From contig JAHQVT010000013.1 of the NCBI GenBank assembly GCA_019634165.1, positions 1 through 64,000 of the forward strand: a stretch of 64,000 nt of DNA. The letters run 5' to 3'. This DNA is from Rhodospirillales bacterium (GTDB lineage Bacteria; Pseudomonadota; Alphaproteobacteria; Rhodospirillales; Thalassospiraceae). A model generated the notes under the pieces. The model saw nothing but the letters and a program-made list of their open reading frames with translations. It was not told the DNA's origin and made no database searches. This document shows positions 16,881-26,100 of the stretch, one piece after another (within the stretch, counting starts at the first letter, position 1; each line of letters starts with the position of its first letter). Made by a program: the position numbers and the translations under genes.

Positions 16881-18695
16881 TTAACCGTTTTGCGCCGTTT
16901 TATCGGGCTCTGGCGTTTCTGGCTTAAGGATCGACACCGTTGGTTCCTTTGAAAGTGCTGTTACGGCCTCGTACTGCGACAAGAAAACCTTCCCTGTCAG
17001 TTCTTCAAGGAAATGCGCACATTTCAATCGGTCCATCACCGGGCCTTTGACCTCGGAAAGGTGAAGGGCAATCCCCATTTCATCTAGTCGATGGTTGATT
17101 GCTTCTAACGATTCCAATGCACTTAGATCAATTTCATTGATGGCCGAACACATCAATATGACGTGTTTGAGCTTTTTGTCGCCAACCACCCGATCAAGCA
17201 GGAAGTCCTCAAGAAAACGGGCATTGGCGAAATACAGGCTTTCATCAATTCTGATGGTCAGAACCGTCGGGTCGGTAAGAACACTATGACGATTGATATT
17301 GCGAAAATGCTGCGTGCTCGGCACAAGACCGACTTCGGCAATATGCGGGCGTGATGTTCTGTATAAGAACAGCCCGATCGACAATATAACACCCGATGTC
17401 ACACCGATTTCGACCCCAAAACCAAGGGTCAAAAGAACCGTTGCCGAAACCGCAACAAAGTCCGCCTTTGAATAACGCCAACTGGTTTTCAGGATGCTGA
17501 AATCAACCAAGGACAACACGGCAACAATGATGGTTGCAGCAAGCGTTGCCTTTGGCAGGAAATAAACAAGCGGGGTCAGCGCAATGGCTGCAATCGCAAG
17601 ACCAACTGCGGTAAAGGCCCCCGCAGCCGGGGTTTGTGCACCGGCATCAAAATTCACAACCGATCTGGCAAATCCACCTGTAACCGGATACCCCCCGGTA
17701 AATGCGGCACCAATATTTGCCGCCCCAAGCCCGATCAACTCCTGATCCGGGTTGATCCGCTGACGCCGTTTGGCGGCAAGTGTTTGGGCAACCGAGATTG
17801 ATTCAACAAACCCGATCACTGAAATCAGGATCGCCGGAACCAATAAATCCGACATCAAGCCAATCGAAAAGTCCGGCATGGTCAATGGCGGCAGGCTTTG
17901 TGGCACATCGCCAACGATCTTAACCCCGCCATTCGCAAGTTGGAAAAACCATACGGCGACCGTTGTCACGATAACAGCAGCAACCGGACCGGCCTTGGTG
18001 ATGACGTCGGCAAGACGCGGTCCAACACCCAATCCCCGCAAAGCTGGTTTCAGCCCCTTGCGGACCCAAAACAGAAATGCCGTTGCCAAACCACCGATCA
18101 ATAAAGTGGTCAGATTGGTTTCAGGCAAATGCGCAATCAGGGAGCTAACGATTTCCCAAAGGTTATGCCCACCGGCATCCACACCAAGAATGTGCTTAAG
18201 CTGACTGGCAGCAATCAGAATGCCAGATGCGGTGATAAAACCGGCAATCACCGGATGCGACAGGAAATTGGCCAAAAAGCCAAGTTTAAACACCCCCATC
18301 ACCAAAAGGATTGCCCCAGACAAAGCCGCCAATGTCAGGGCAGCAACCGCGTAGCCGATTGTTCCGGCCTCGGCAATATTGCCAATAGCAGCCGCCGTCA
18401 TAAGCGACACCACTGCCACCGGCCCAACGGCCAATGCCCGGCTTGTGCCAAAAATCGCATACAGGATGATTGGAACGATAGAGGCATACAAACCGGCCTC
18501 TGGCGGCAATCCAGCCAAAAGCGCATAAGCCAGCGATTGCGGGATCAGCATGATCGTCACGATAATGGCAGCAACCATGTCATTGCCAAACGCCGTTCGA
18601 TCGTAACTGCGTCCCCAATCAAGGACCGGTATGTATTTTAAAACCGACTTCAATTGCATGAATTGATCTCTTCGATCAGAGTTGGTCAGGGGCAA
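16881..18695 (-). CDS. SulP-family sulfate/anion transporter with STAS domain
   Basis: A 604-residue SulP/SLC26 transporter: a transmembrane domain of about 10-14 helices (residues 30-430) followed by a cytosolic STAS domain (about 455-585). SLAYALLAGLPPEAGLYASIVP is the SulP signature region. The start shown is a TTG with GGGGGAG upstream; an in-frame ATG at 18659 is an alternative. It lies 24 bases after the stop of the DUF442-SQR fusion, so it belongs to the sulfide module. A natural role is moving the sulfite or sulfate produced there, or another anion; direction is inferred. Confidence 0.88.
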   Translation of the reverse strand: MPLTNSDRRDQFMQLKSVLKYIPVLDWGRSYDRTAFGNDMVAAIIVTIMLIPQSLAYALLAGLPPEAGLYASIVPIILYAIFGTSRALAVGPVAVVSLMTAAAIGNIAEAGTIGYAVAALTLAALSGAILLVMGVFKLGFLANFLSHPVIAGFITASGILIAASQLKHILGVDAGGHNLWEIVSSLIAHLPETNLTTLLIGGLATAFLFWVRKGLKPALRGLGVGPRLADVITKAGPVAAVIVTTVAVWFFQLANGGVKIVGDVPQSLPPLTMPDFSIGLMSDLLVPAILISVIGFVESISVAQTLAAKRRQRINPDQELIGLGAANIGAAFTGGYPVTGGFARSVVNFDAGAQTPAAGAFTAVGLAIAAIALTPLVYFLPKATLAATIIVAVLSLVDFSILKTSWRYSKADFVAVSATVLLTLGFGVEIGVTSGVILSIGLFLYRTSRPHIAEVGLVPSTQHFRNINRHSVLTDPTVLTIRIDESLYFANARFLEDFLLDRVVGDKKLKHVILMCSAINEIDLSALESLEAINHRLDEMGIALHLSEVKGPVMDRLKCAHFLEELTGKVFLSQYEAVTALSKEPTVSILKPETPEPDKTAQNG

Positions 18696-18719
18696 GAATC
18701 TCCCCCTGACAAGCCATTG

Positions 18720-20393
18720 CTATTTGACAGAAACCTTTTCAGGTTTTGCCATCCATTCCTTGCCACGCAGCATCGCTTTCCAATAGATCGGCGGAAGGAT
18801 CTTTTCCTTAAGCAGCCATGCCAGACGGGATGGGTGGGTTCCGTCAATCAGCCATTTCGGGAAGGACGGACGCAAAGCCCCGCCATAGCCAAATTCGGCC
18901 AAAACGATCCGACCACGTTCGACCGTCAAGGGGCAGGAACCATATCCGTCATACTGCGCAACCGGTGATTTCCCATCAATATCGGCAACGACATTTTCGG
19001 CAACGACCGGGGCCTGTTTACGCGCAGCCGCCGCTGTTTTGGCATTTGGTGCGTTCATCACATCACCAAGCGACCAGATATTGGCAAAGGTTTTGTGACG
19101 CAGCGTTGCCTGATCAACATCAACCCAGCCTGCAGCATCAGCCAATGGGGAAACGCGGATAAAGTCAGGGGCAACTTGCGGCGGACAAACATGGATCATG
19201 TCGAATGATTTTTCGATCCGTTTTGCTTCTTCGCCCGGTTTAACCACCTCAAACCATGCCTTTTTGGCAACGCCATCAATCTCAACCAGATTGTGGAAGA
19301 AGTTCAAATCAGCATGATAACGATCAATGTATTTTTCGAGTGCCGGGACATAATCCTTTACCCCGAACAGAACACCACCGGCGTTATAGAAACCGATATT
19401 GATGTTGTCCAAAACACCCTTGCGATACCAATGATCCCCCGAAAGATAGAGCGCCTTTTGCGGTGCGCCCGCACATTTAATCGGCATTGGCGGCTGGGTA
19501 AAAACAGCTTCCCCCTCACGCATGGAAGACACAAGTTCCCACGTGTAAGGGGCAAGATCATAACGATAGTTCGACGTCACCCCGTTACGACCAAGGGTAT
19601 CAACCAAACCTTCAACGCCATGCCAATCAAGCTTCAAGCCCGGACAGACGATCAGCCGGTCATATTTAACGACCCGACAGCCATCAAGAACAATGGCGTC
19701 ATCTTTGGGTTCAAACGCCGCAACCGCAGCCTTGATCCAATGCACACCCTTGGGGATCAAAGACCCCATGGTCTGGGCAGTTGTGCTGGCGTCAAAAACA
19801 CCGCCACCAACCATTGTCCAACCAGGTTGGTAATAGTGAATATCCGCCGGATCAATGACGGCAATTTCCAAACCCGAACGGCGTGCCTGAAGGCTAGAAG
19901 CAACCGAAATACCAGCAGCCCCACCGCCAACGATGACCACATCAAAACGCGCATCGCCATTATCAGTCGGGGTTTTGCCACCATTCACAATCCGGCGCAC
20001 AACCCCGCCCATATCATAGCCGGCATCTTTGGTCGCACGCAGGATTTCACTGGCGTCCAGACGTTTCGCCTGACTAAGCGACCACAAGGTGGCCGACCGG
20101 GTTCCAGTACGGCAATAAGCAAAGACCGGCTTGGGCAATTCATCAAGAGCCTGACCAAAATCATCGGCATCACCATCGCTGACTTTGCCCGCGACAATCG
20201 GAATGTAACGTGCTTGAAGTCCTGCTTTTTTTGCGGCCTTGGCAATTTCATCAAAGGTTGGCTGATCTGCACCCTCGCCGTCTGGACGGTTACAGATGAT
20301 TGATCGGAAACCAAGCTTGGCAATTTCCGTGATGTCATCTGCAACGATTTGCGGACTGACGGACAGACCTTCACTGATTTTTTTCGCTTCCAT
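18720..20393 (-). CDS. DUF442 (rhodanese/phosphatase-like) - sulfide:quinone oxidoreductase fusion
   Basis: A 557-residue two-domain protein. Residues 1-140 are a TIGR01244/DUF442 domain with the CX5R loop CRTGTRS, catalytic Cys94. Residues 148-557 are an FAD-dependent sulfide:quinone oxidoreductase with the dinucleotide motif VIVGGGAAG (153-161) and the second FAD motif at SLGDVMNAP. The two redox cysteines of human-type SQR are found by context: Cys307 in PIKCAGAPQK and Cys487 in YDGYGSCPL. SQR oxidises sulfide and passes electrons to quinone, leaving a persulfide. Attaching a sulfur-transferase-like domain could hand that sulfur on directly. It is 18 bases downstream of the persulfide-dioxygenase-like gene. 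Confidence 0.88.
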   Translation of the reverse strand: MEAKKISEGLSVSPQIVADDITEIAKLGFRSIICNRPDGEGADQPTFDEIAKAAKKAGLQARYIPIVAGKVSDGDADDFGQALDELPKPVFAYCRTGTRSATLWSLSQAKRLDASEILRATKDAGYDMGGVVRRIVNGGKTPTDNGDARFDVVIVGGGAAGISVASSLQARRSGLEIAVIDPADIHYYQPGWTMVGGGVFDASTTAQTMGSLIPKGVHWIKAAVAAFEPKDDAIVLDGCRVVKYDRLIVCPGLKLDWHGVEGLVDTLGRNGVTSNYRYDLAPYTWELVSSMREGEAVFTQPPMPIKCAGAPQKALYLSGDHWYRKGVLDNINIGFYNAGGVLFGVKDYVPALEKYIDRYHADLNFFHNLVEIDGVAKKAWFEVVKPGEEAKRIEKSFDMIHVCPPQVAPDFIRVSPLADAAGWVDVDQATLRHKTFANIWSLGDVMNAPNAKTAAAARKQAPVVAENVVADIDGKSPVAQYDGYGSCPLTVERGRIVLAEFGYGGALRPSFPKWLIDGTHPSRLAWLLKEKILPPIYWKAMLRGKEWMAKPEKVSVK

Positions 20394-20411
20394 GGTCGTT
20401 CCTCCGGGTGA

Positions 20412-21296
20412 TTACAGGCCGTTAACCGGCACTTTAAGGACTTGCTTGCCGCTTTCGTCAGTTGGCAAACGACCGGCACGCATATTGACCTGCAGCGAAG
20501 GAATGATCAGGCGCGGCATATCAAGCTGTGCGTCACGTTCCGTTCGAAACGCGATGAACTCTTCGCGGGTTTTGTTTCCGCCAACGTGAATGTTGTGCTG
20601 TTTTTCGTCACCAACGGTGGTTTCCCATTGGATGTCGCGGCCGTTTGGACCGTAATCATGGCACATGAACAGACGCATATCATCTGGCAGCGTGAGAAGC
20701 TTCTGGATGCTGTCATACAGCGTACCAGCATCCCCACCGGGGAAATCTGCACGTGCAGAACCGCCATCAGGCATAAACAGCGTATCGCCAACAAAAGCAG
20801 CATTGCCCATGACATGCACCATGCAGGCCGGAGTGTGTCCCGGGGTGTACATGGCAAAGCAGGTCATCCCGCCCACCTGATAGGTATCGCCATCTTCAAA
20901 AAGCTTATCGAACTGGCTGCCGTCGCGCTGGAACTCGGTTCCCTCGTTAAAGACCTTGCCAAAGGTTTCCTGAACAACCTTGATTTTCGACCCAATGCCA
21001 AGCTTTCCGCCAAGCTTTTCCTGAATATAGGGGGCAGCAGACAAATGATCGGCATGAACATGGGTTTCGATGATCCATTCAAGCTTCAGGTTTTTCTCCT
21101 GAATGAAGGCGATCATTCGATCGGCATGATCAAAACTGATCCTGCCAGCGGCGTAATCAATGTCCATAACGGAATCGACCACCGCACAAGCTGAACTTTC
21201 GGGATCCTTGACCACATAGCTAATCGTGTTGGTATCCGGGTCAAAGAAAGGCGTAACGTCAGGCTTAACAGCCATATTCACCGGGTAAGCAGTCAT
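20412..21296 (-). CDS. MBL-fold persulfide dioxygenase-like hydrolase (Blh/ETHE1 type)
   Basis: A 294-residue metallo-beta-lactamase-fold enzyme. The metal motif HVHADH is at residues 79-84, followed by PGHTPAC, the bridging GDTLF and CHDYG further on. The set matches ETHE1/Blh persulfide dioxygenases, which oxidise glutathione persulfide to sulfite at a mononuclear iron. The start is placed at the ATG ending at 21296, with AGGAG 5 bases upstream, not at the longer open frame. In classical Blh proteins the DUF442 domain is fused to this enzyme; here it is fused to the downstream SQR instead. Probably controlled by the adjacent Crp/Fnr regulator. Confidence 0.88.
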   Translation of the reverse strand: MTAYPVNMAVKPDVTPFFDPDTNTISYVVKDPESSACAVVDSVMDIDYAAGRISFDHADRMIAFIQEKNLKLEWIIETHVHADHLSAAPYIQEKLGGKLGIGSKIKVVQETFGKVFNEGTEFQRDGSQFDKLFEDGDTYQVGGMTCFAMYTPGHTPACMVHVMGNAAFVGDTLFMPDGGSARADFPGGDAGTLYDSIQKLLTLPDDMRLFMCHDYGPNGRDIQWETTVGDEKQHNIHVGGNKTREEFIAFRTERDAQLDMPRLIIPSLQVNMRAGRLPTDESGKQVLKVPVNGL

Positions 21297-21471
21297 GACA
21301 ACTCCTGTAAACGGGCGCATTTGAGGGCCGCGCACTTAACATCATTGCTTGATCCTACCCCCAAGGCAGAACCGCCTTCAGTGACCAAGTCACCAAAACA
21401 CGTAATTAATTCTAATATTATGGTTTTTTAATTTTAATACACCAAACCACTGGCAGGCTCAGCCAGCCCAC
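21297..21471 (-). promoter_or_regulatory. AT-rich promoter region of the sulfide operon
   Basis: The gap between the Crp/Fnr gene and the MBL gene is markedly AT-rich at 21400-21440, with an imperfect dyad around TAATTCTAATATTA. This is a plausible promoter/operator for the MBL - SQR - SulP transcript, but no consensus can be named with confidence. Confidence 0.4.
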
Positions 21472-22134
21472 TTATTGATCAGCAAGGCTTCTAATTGCGT
21501 CTTGATCAAGCAAGTGAATGACGCCACGGGCCTGTTCGATCCAGTTGCGGCGCTGAAATTCTGAAAGCTGGCGCGAAATAACTTCGCGTGCTGTGCCAAG
21601 CTCTATCGCCAGTTTCTGATGTGTTGCATGGATCGTGCTTTGATCTGCCGCAAGCTCAATCAATTTTTGCGCAAGGCGAATGTCAATTCGGCCAAATGCG
21701 ATTTCTTCGACCACGGCAAAAAGATCGGTCATGCGCCGCGAATAAGCCGTAAAGACAAATTGGCGAAACTCTGGAGAATCCGCGACCATCCGGTCAAAAA
21801 CTTCCCGTGGGATCGCCACCGCTGTTAAGCCGGTTTCTGCGATGCCTTCGGCTGAATAGTCCTCATAGGCCATCAAACATGCCGTGGTCAGAACGCAGCT
21901 TTCCCCGGCATGAACACGATAAAGCACAATTTCCCGCCCCTGCTCGGACGTTTTCTGCACCCTGACCGTCCCACTTAAAAGCAGCAAAAGCTGTTCTGGT
22001 GGTTTACCCGGCCCAAAAATAACCGTTTCTGATGGAATAGTGATGACCTTGCTTTGCGCTTGCAAGTAGTCGCGGATGTCTGATGGCAATCGGGACAGAC
22101 CGGGGAATTGATTAATCCAGTCTGACTGAGACAT
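21472..22134 (-). CDS. Crp/Fnr-family regulator of the sulfide module
   Basis: A 220-residue regulator with an N-terminal cyclic-nucleotide-binding-like beta roll (about 10-130), a dimerisation helix and a C-terminal winged helix with the recognition region THQKLAIELGTAREVISRQL (about 165-185). It lacks the N-terminal cysteine cluster of Fnr, so it is not an iron-sulfur oxygen sensor of that type. It carries Cys80 and Cys86 in GESCVLTTACLM, a spacing that could form a disulfide or polysulfide bridge. It lies upstream of the persulfide-dioxygenase and SQR genes on the same strand. Regulation of that operon by sulfide-derived sulfur is a reasonable inference, not shown. Confidence 0.85.
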   Translation of the reverse strand: MSQSDWINQFPGLSRLPSDIRDYLQAQSKVITIPSETVIFGPGKPPEQLLLLLSGTVRVQKTSEQGREIVLYRVHAGESCVLTTACLMAYEDYSAEGIAETGLTAVAIPREVFDRMVADSPEFRQFVFTAYSRRMTDLFAVVEEIAFGRIDIRLAQKLIELAADQSTIHATHQKLAIELGTAREVISRQLSEFQRRNWIEQARGVIHLLDQDAIRSLADQ

Positions 22135-22289
22135 TCACCGCTCCCTCTTTAATCCACAATTGCGCAAAATCCACATAACTCTTATGTGTTTTGTAACCTG
22201 ACCTCGCCTGAATGCAAGCTTAATTCCCTGCATTCTTTGACAAAAGCCAGTTCTTGAAAAGACAGTGGTTTGTCAAAACCCAAACAGAA

Positions 22290-22733
22290 TTACGGTTTTG
22301 ACGGTGGAATGGTAAGATTACCCGCCTTATCGAGTTCCCAGAACGGGTTAAAGGCAACTTCCCATGCATGACCATCAGGATCACGGAAATAGCCCGAATA
22401 CCCACCCCAAAATACCTTTTCGGCAGGTTTTTGAATTTTGCCACCGGCTTTTTCAACCTCGGCCATGACAGCATCCACCTCTGCTTCGTCGCGCGCATTG
22501 AACGCCACTGTCAAACCGGCAAAGGTGGCACCCGTGTCATCGTCAAACTGTCCGTCTTTGACAAGATCGGCGCGACCAAACAGGCCCAAGGCCAATCCGT
22601 TGGATAATTGATAGAAAACAACTTGGCCTTCGACCATTTCGGTCATTTTCCAGCCAAGGCCGCCTTCATAGAAACGCCGCGCCCGATCCAAGTCCGACAC
22701 ACCCAACGTTATTAGCGAAACACGCTGATCCAT
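22290..22733 (-). CDS. VOC-family (glyoxalase/bleomycin-resistance-like) protein
   Basis: A 147-residue single VOC module: MDQRVSLITLGVSDLDRARRF is the standard first strand-helix, and the second half has YFRDPDGHAWEVAFNPFW with the typical DPDGH metal or substrate loop. Such proteins bind metals and act in diverse isomerase, dioxygenase or resistance roles; the substrate cannot be read. Stand-alone gene, transcribed divergently from the indolepyruvate oxidoreductase gene. Confidence 0.85.
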   Translation of the reverse strand: MDQRVSLITLGVSDLDRARRFYEGGLGWKMTEMVEGQVVFYQLSNGLALGLFGRADLVKDGQFDDDTGATFAGLTVAFNARDEAEVDAVMAEVEKAGGKIQKPAEKVFWGGYSGYFRDPDGHAWEVAFNPFWELDKAGNLTIPPSKP

Positions 22734-23139
22734 AATATACTCCTGTCTCTTGGGATCGCACCAAAAGCACCCTAAACCCGATCAACGGTAACACGGCGTT
22801 TTAACCGCGCCCAACAGAGACTCGATGATCCGTGTATTATCGCATCGCAACAGCCACGCAATTATATTGCGCGCAAATCGGTACCAGAATAAGTAAATAA
22901 TAAGTTGACCTAACGTCAACCGATGCAATCAGGCGTTTTATGGTGTGCGATGCGAGTTCGTTTTGAAAAAAGGTCAGCATTCATTACCATTCCAATGTTC
23001 GATAACGGTCCCGCAAACCGTGCTTGAACGAAATAGATAAAGGTCATACCGAAACACTGCCCCAACACCCATATCCATAAAAGCAGTGCATGAGGCCAAA
23101 ACTGACCCGCATTTCAGAGAGATCCGAGGGAGACCGGTC
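22734..23139. promoter_or_regulatory. Divergent promoter region with two palindromes
   Basis: This 406-base gap separates the VOC gene from the oxidoreductase gene. It holds a perfect 6-bp inverted repeat GTTGAC-CTAAC-GTCAAC at 22904-22920 and a shorter dyad GCAAT-TAT-ATTGC at 22858-22870. The first looks like an operator for a dimeric regulator, 220 bases before the oxidoreductase start. No gene is seen in the gap. Confidence 0.5.
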
Positions 23140-26100
23140 ATGGCACAATTGGCGGCAATTCGTCTGGACGACAAATACACCCTTGAAGAAGGTCGGGTTT
23201 ACCTGACAGGTATTCAAGCACTGGTTCGACTGCCCCTGATGCAGCGCCAGCTTGATGCGCGCGCGGGGTTAAATACAGCCGGTTGCATTTCAGGGTATCG
23301 CGGATCACCGCTGGGCGGTTTGGATCAGCAGCTTTGGCGGGCCAAGAAATTCCTGACCAAACAGCAGATCGAATTTCAACCCGGTGTCAACGAAGACCTT
23401 GCCGCCACGGTCGTTTGGGGAAGCCAGCAGGTTAATATGTATAAGGACGCCAAATATGATGGCGTCTTTGGCATGTGGTACGGCAAAGGTCCGGGTGTTG
23501 ACCGATCCGGTGACGTTTTCAAACACGCTAACCATGCCGGCACATCCCCCCATGGTGGGGTTCTGGTTTTGGCTGGTGATGACCATTCTTGCAAATCATC
23601 CACCCTGCCCCATCAAACCGAATATGCCTTTATTGATGCGCAAATCCCGGTTCTGAACCCATCAGGTGTTCAGGATATTCTTGATTTCGGTATTCATGGT
23701 TGGGCCATGAGCCGTTATTCGGGTTGTTGGGTGGCAATGAAAACCATTGCCGAAACAGTGGAAAGTTCGGCCGCCGCCGATGTCGCCCCGGATCGCATCA
23801 TCCCGATCATTCCCGATGATTTCCCTATGCCTGAAGGCGGCTTGCACATCCGCTGGCCCGATACGCCCAAGGAACAAGAACATCGCCTGATGAAATATAA
23901 GCTTTATGCCGCATTGGCATATGCGCGGGCGAACAAATTGAACAAAACCGTAATCGACAGCCCGAATGCCCGCCTTGGCATTATCACCACGGGCAAGGCC
24001 TATCTTGACGTCATGCAGGCCTTTGATGATCTGGGTATTTCCGAACAAGATGCTGCCAAAATTGGCATTCGTGTCCTGAAAATTGGCATGAGCTGGCCAC
24101 TGAACCGTGATGATGTCCGCGAATTCGCCATGGGACTGGAAGAAATCATCGTCGTCGAAGAAAAACGCGCGGTGATGGAAAATCAGGTCAAGGAACAGCT
24201 ATATAACTGGCGCGAAGACGTCCGCCCGACCGTGATTGGCAAGTTCGATGAAAAAGGCGAATGGATTTTGCCATCAATGGACGAACTGACCCCGGCCCGC
24301 ATTGCCGTCGTACTGGCCGAACGCATCAAACGGTTCTTTGACAGTCCCGCCATTCACGAACGCCTTGACTGGCTGGCGGAAAAAGAAAAAGAAATTGCCG
24401 AGCCACGCCCCGATGTTGCACGCATTCCATGGTTCTGCCCCGGTTGCCCGCATAACAGTTCAACCAAGGTTCCAGACGGCAGCCGTGCAATGGCCGGTAT
24501 CGGGTGCCATTACATGGTCAACTGGATGGACCGTTCGACCGAAACCTTTACCCATATGGGTGGCGAAGGCGCGACTTGGATTGGTCAGGCACCCTTTACC
24601 AATGAAAAGCACGTTTTCCAGAATCTGGGCGATGGCACCTATTACCATTCAGGATCGCTTGCCGTTCGTGCCGCCGTCGCATCGGGTGTGAACATCACCT
24701 ATAAAATCCTGTTTAATGATGCGGTTGCCATGACCGGCGGACAGCCGGTTGATGGTCCCTTGACCGTCCCGCAGATCACCCGTCAGATGTTTGACGAAGG
24801 TGCCAAACGCATCATCGTGCTTTCTGATGAACCCGACAAATACCCGATGGGGGCTGATTTTGCGCCGGGTGTGGATGTCCGTCACCGTGATGAACTTGAT
24901 AACACCCAAAAAGAATTGCGCGAGATCGAAGGTGTAACGATCCTGATCTTTGATCAGACCTGTGCTGCGGAAAAACGCCGTCGCCGCAAACGCAAACTGA
25001 TGGTTGATCCGCTCAAACGGGTTTTCATCAATGATCTGGTTTGCGAAGGATGTGGTGATTGCGGTGTGCAATCAAACTGCCTTGCCGTGGTTCCGGTTGA
25101 AACCGAATTTGGCCGCAAGCGCGCCATCGATCAATCGGCCTGCAACAAGGATTTCTCATGCCTGAATGGTTTCTGCCCAAGCTTCGTCACGATTGAAGGT
25201 GGCGAATTGCGCAAACCTGAACCAGCGGCAAAGGGCGGTAATAACGGCGATGCGATTTTTGCCAGCCTGCCGCGCCCGACCCTTCCCAATATCGATGAAC
25301 CTTGGTCGGTGCTGATCACCGGTGTTGGCGGTACTGGCGTTGTCACCATTGGGGCACTTCTTGGCATGGCAGCTCATATCGAAGGCAAAGGCATTGTCGG
25401 GCTTGATATGGCTGGACTGGCCCAGAAAGGCGGGGCTGTTGTCAGCCATATCCGCTTTGCCAATGATCAAAACAAACTTCACGCTGCCCGCATTCCCGCA
25501 GGCGAAGCCAATGTGATTCTGGGCTGTGATCTTTTGGTTGCGGCAAGTTACGAAGGCCTTGCCAAAATGCGCCGTAACTTTACCCAAGCGGTGATTAATA
25601 CCCATGAAACCGTGACCGGTGCCTTCACCCGCAATCCTGATTTTCAGCTTAAAACCAACGAGCATATGAAAGTTATCAACGATACTTGTGGGGCGGACGC
25701 CGTTCATTTTGTAGAAGGCAGCGATATCGCAACCCGCTTGATGGGCAATTCGATTGCGACCAATCTGTTCATGCTTGGCGTTGCTTGGCAGCGTGGCTTG
25801 ATCCCAATCAGCGAAGAAGCATTGATACAGGCGATCGAACTTAACGGTGTTGCTGTTGATATGAACAAACAGTCCTTTTATTGGGGGCGTCTTTATGCGC
25901 ATGAACCCAAGCGTGTTTTGGATGTTGTTGGCCCGAATGAAACCGAAGCTCACCCAATTGCAACCACGCTTTCCGATATTGTCGCAAAGCGTCGTGCATT
26001 CCTGACCGATTATCAAAATGCTGCTTATGCCGATCGGTTCAGTGCATTGGTCGACAAAGTTGCAATGGCCGAAAAACGCCTTGATGGCGAGGATGACCTT

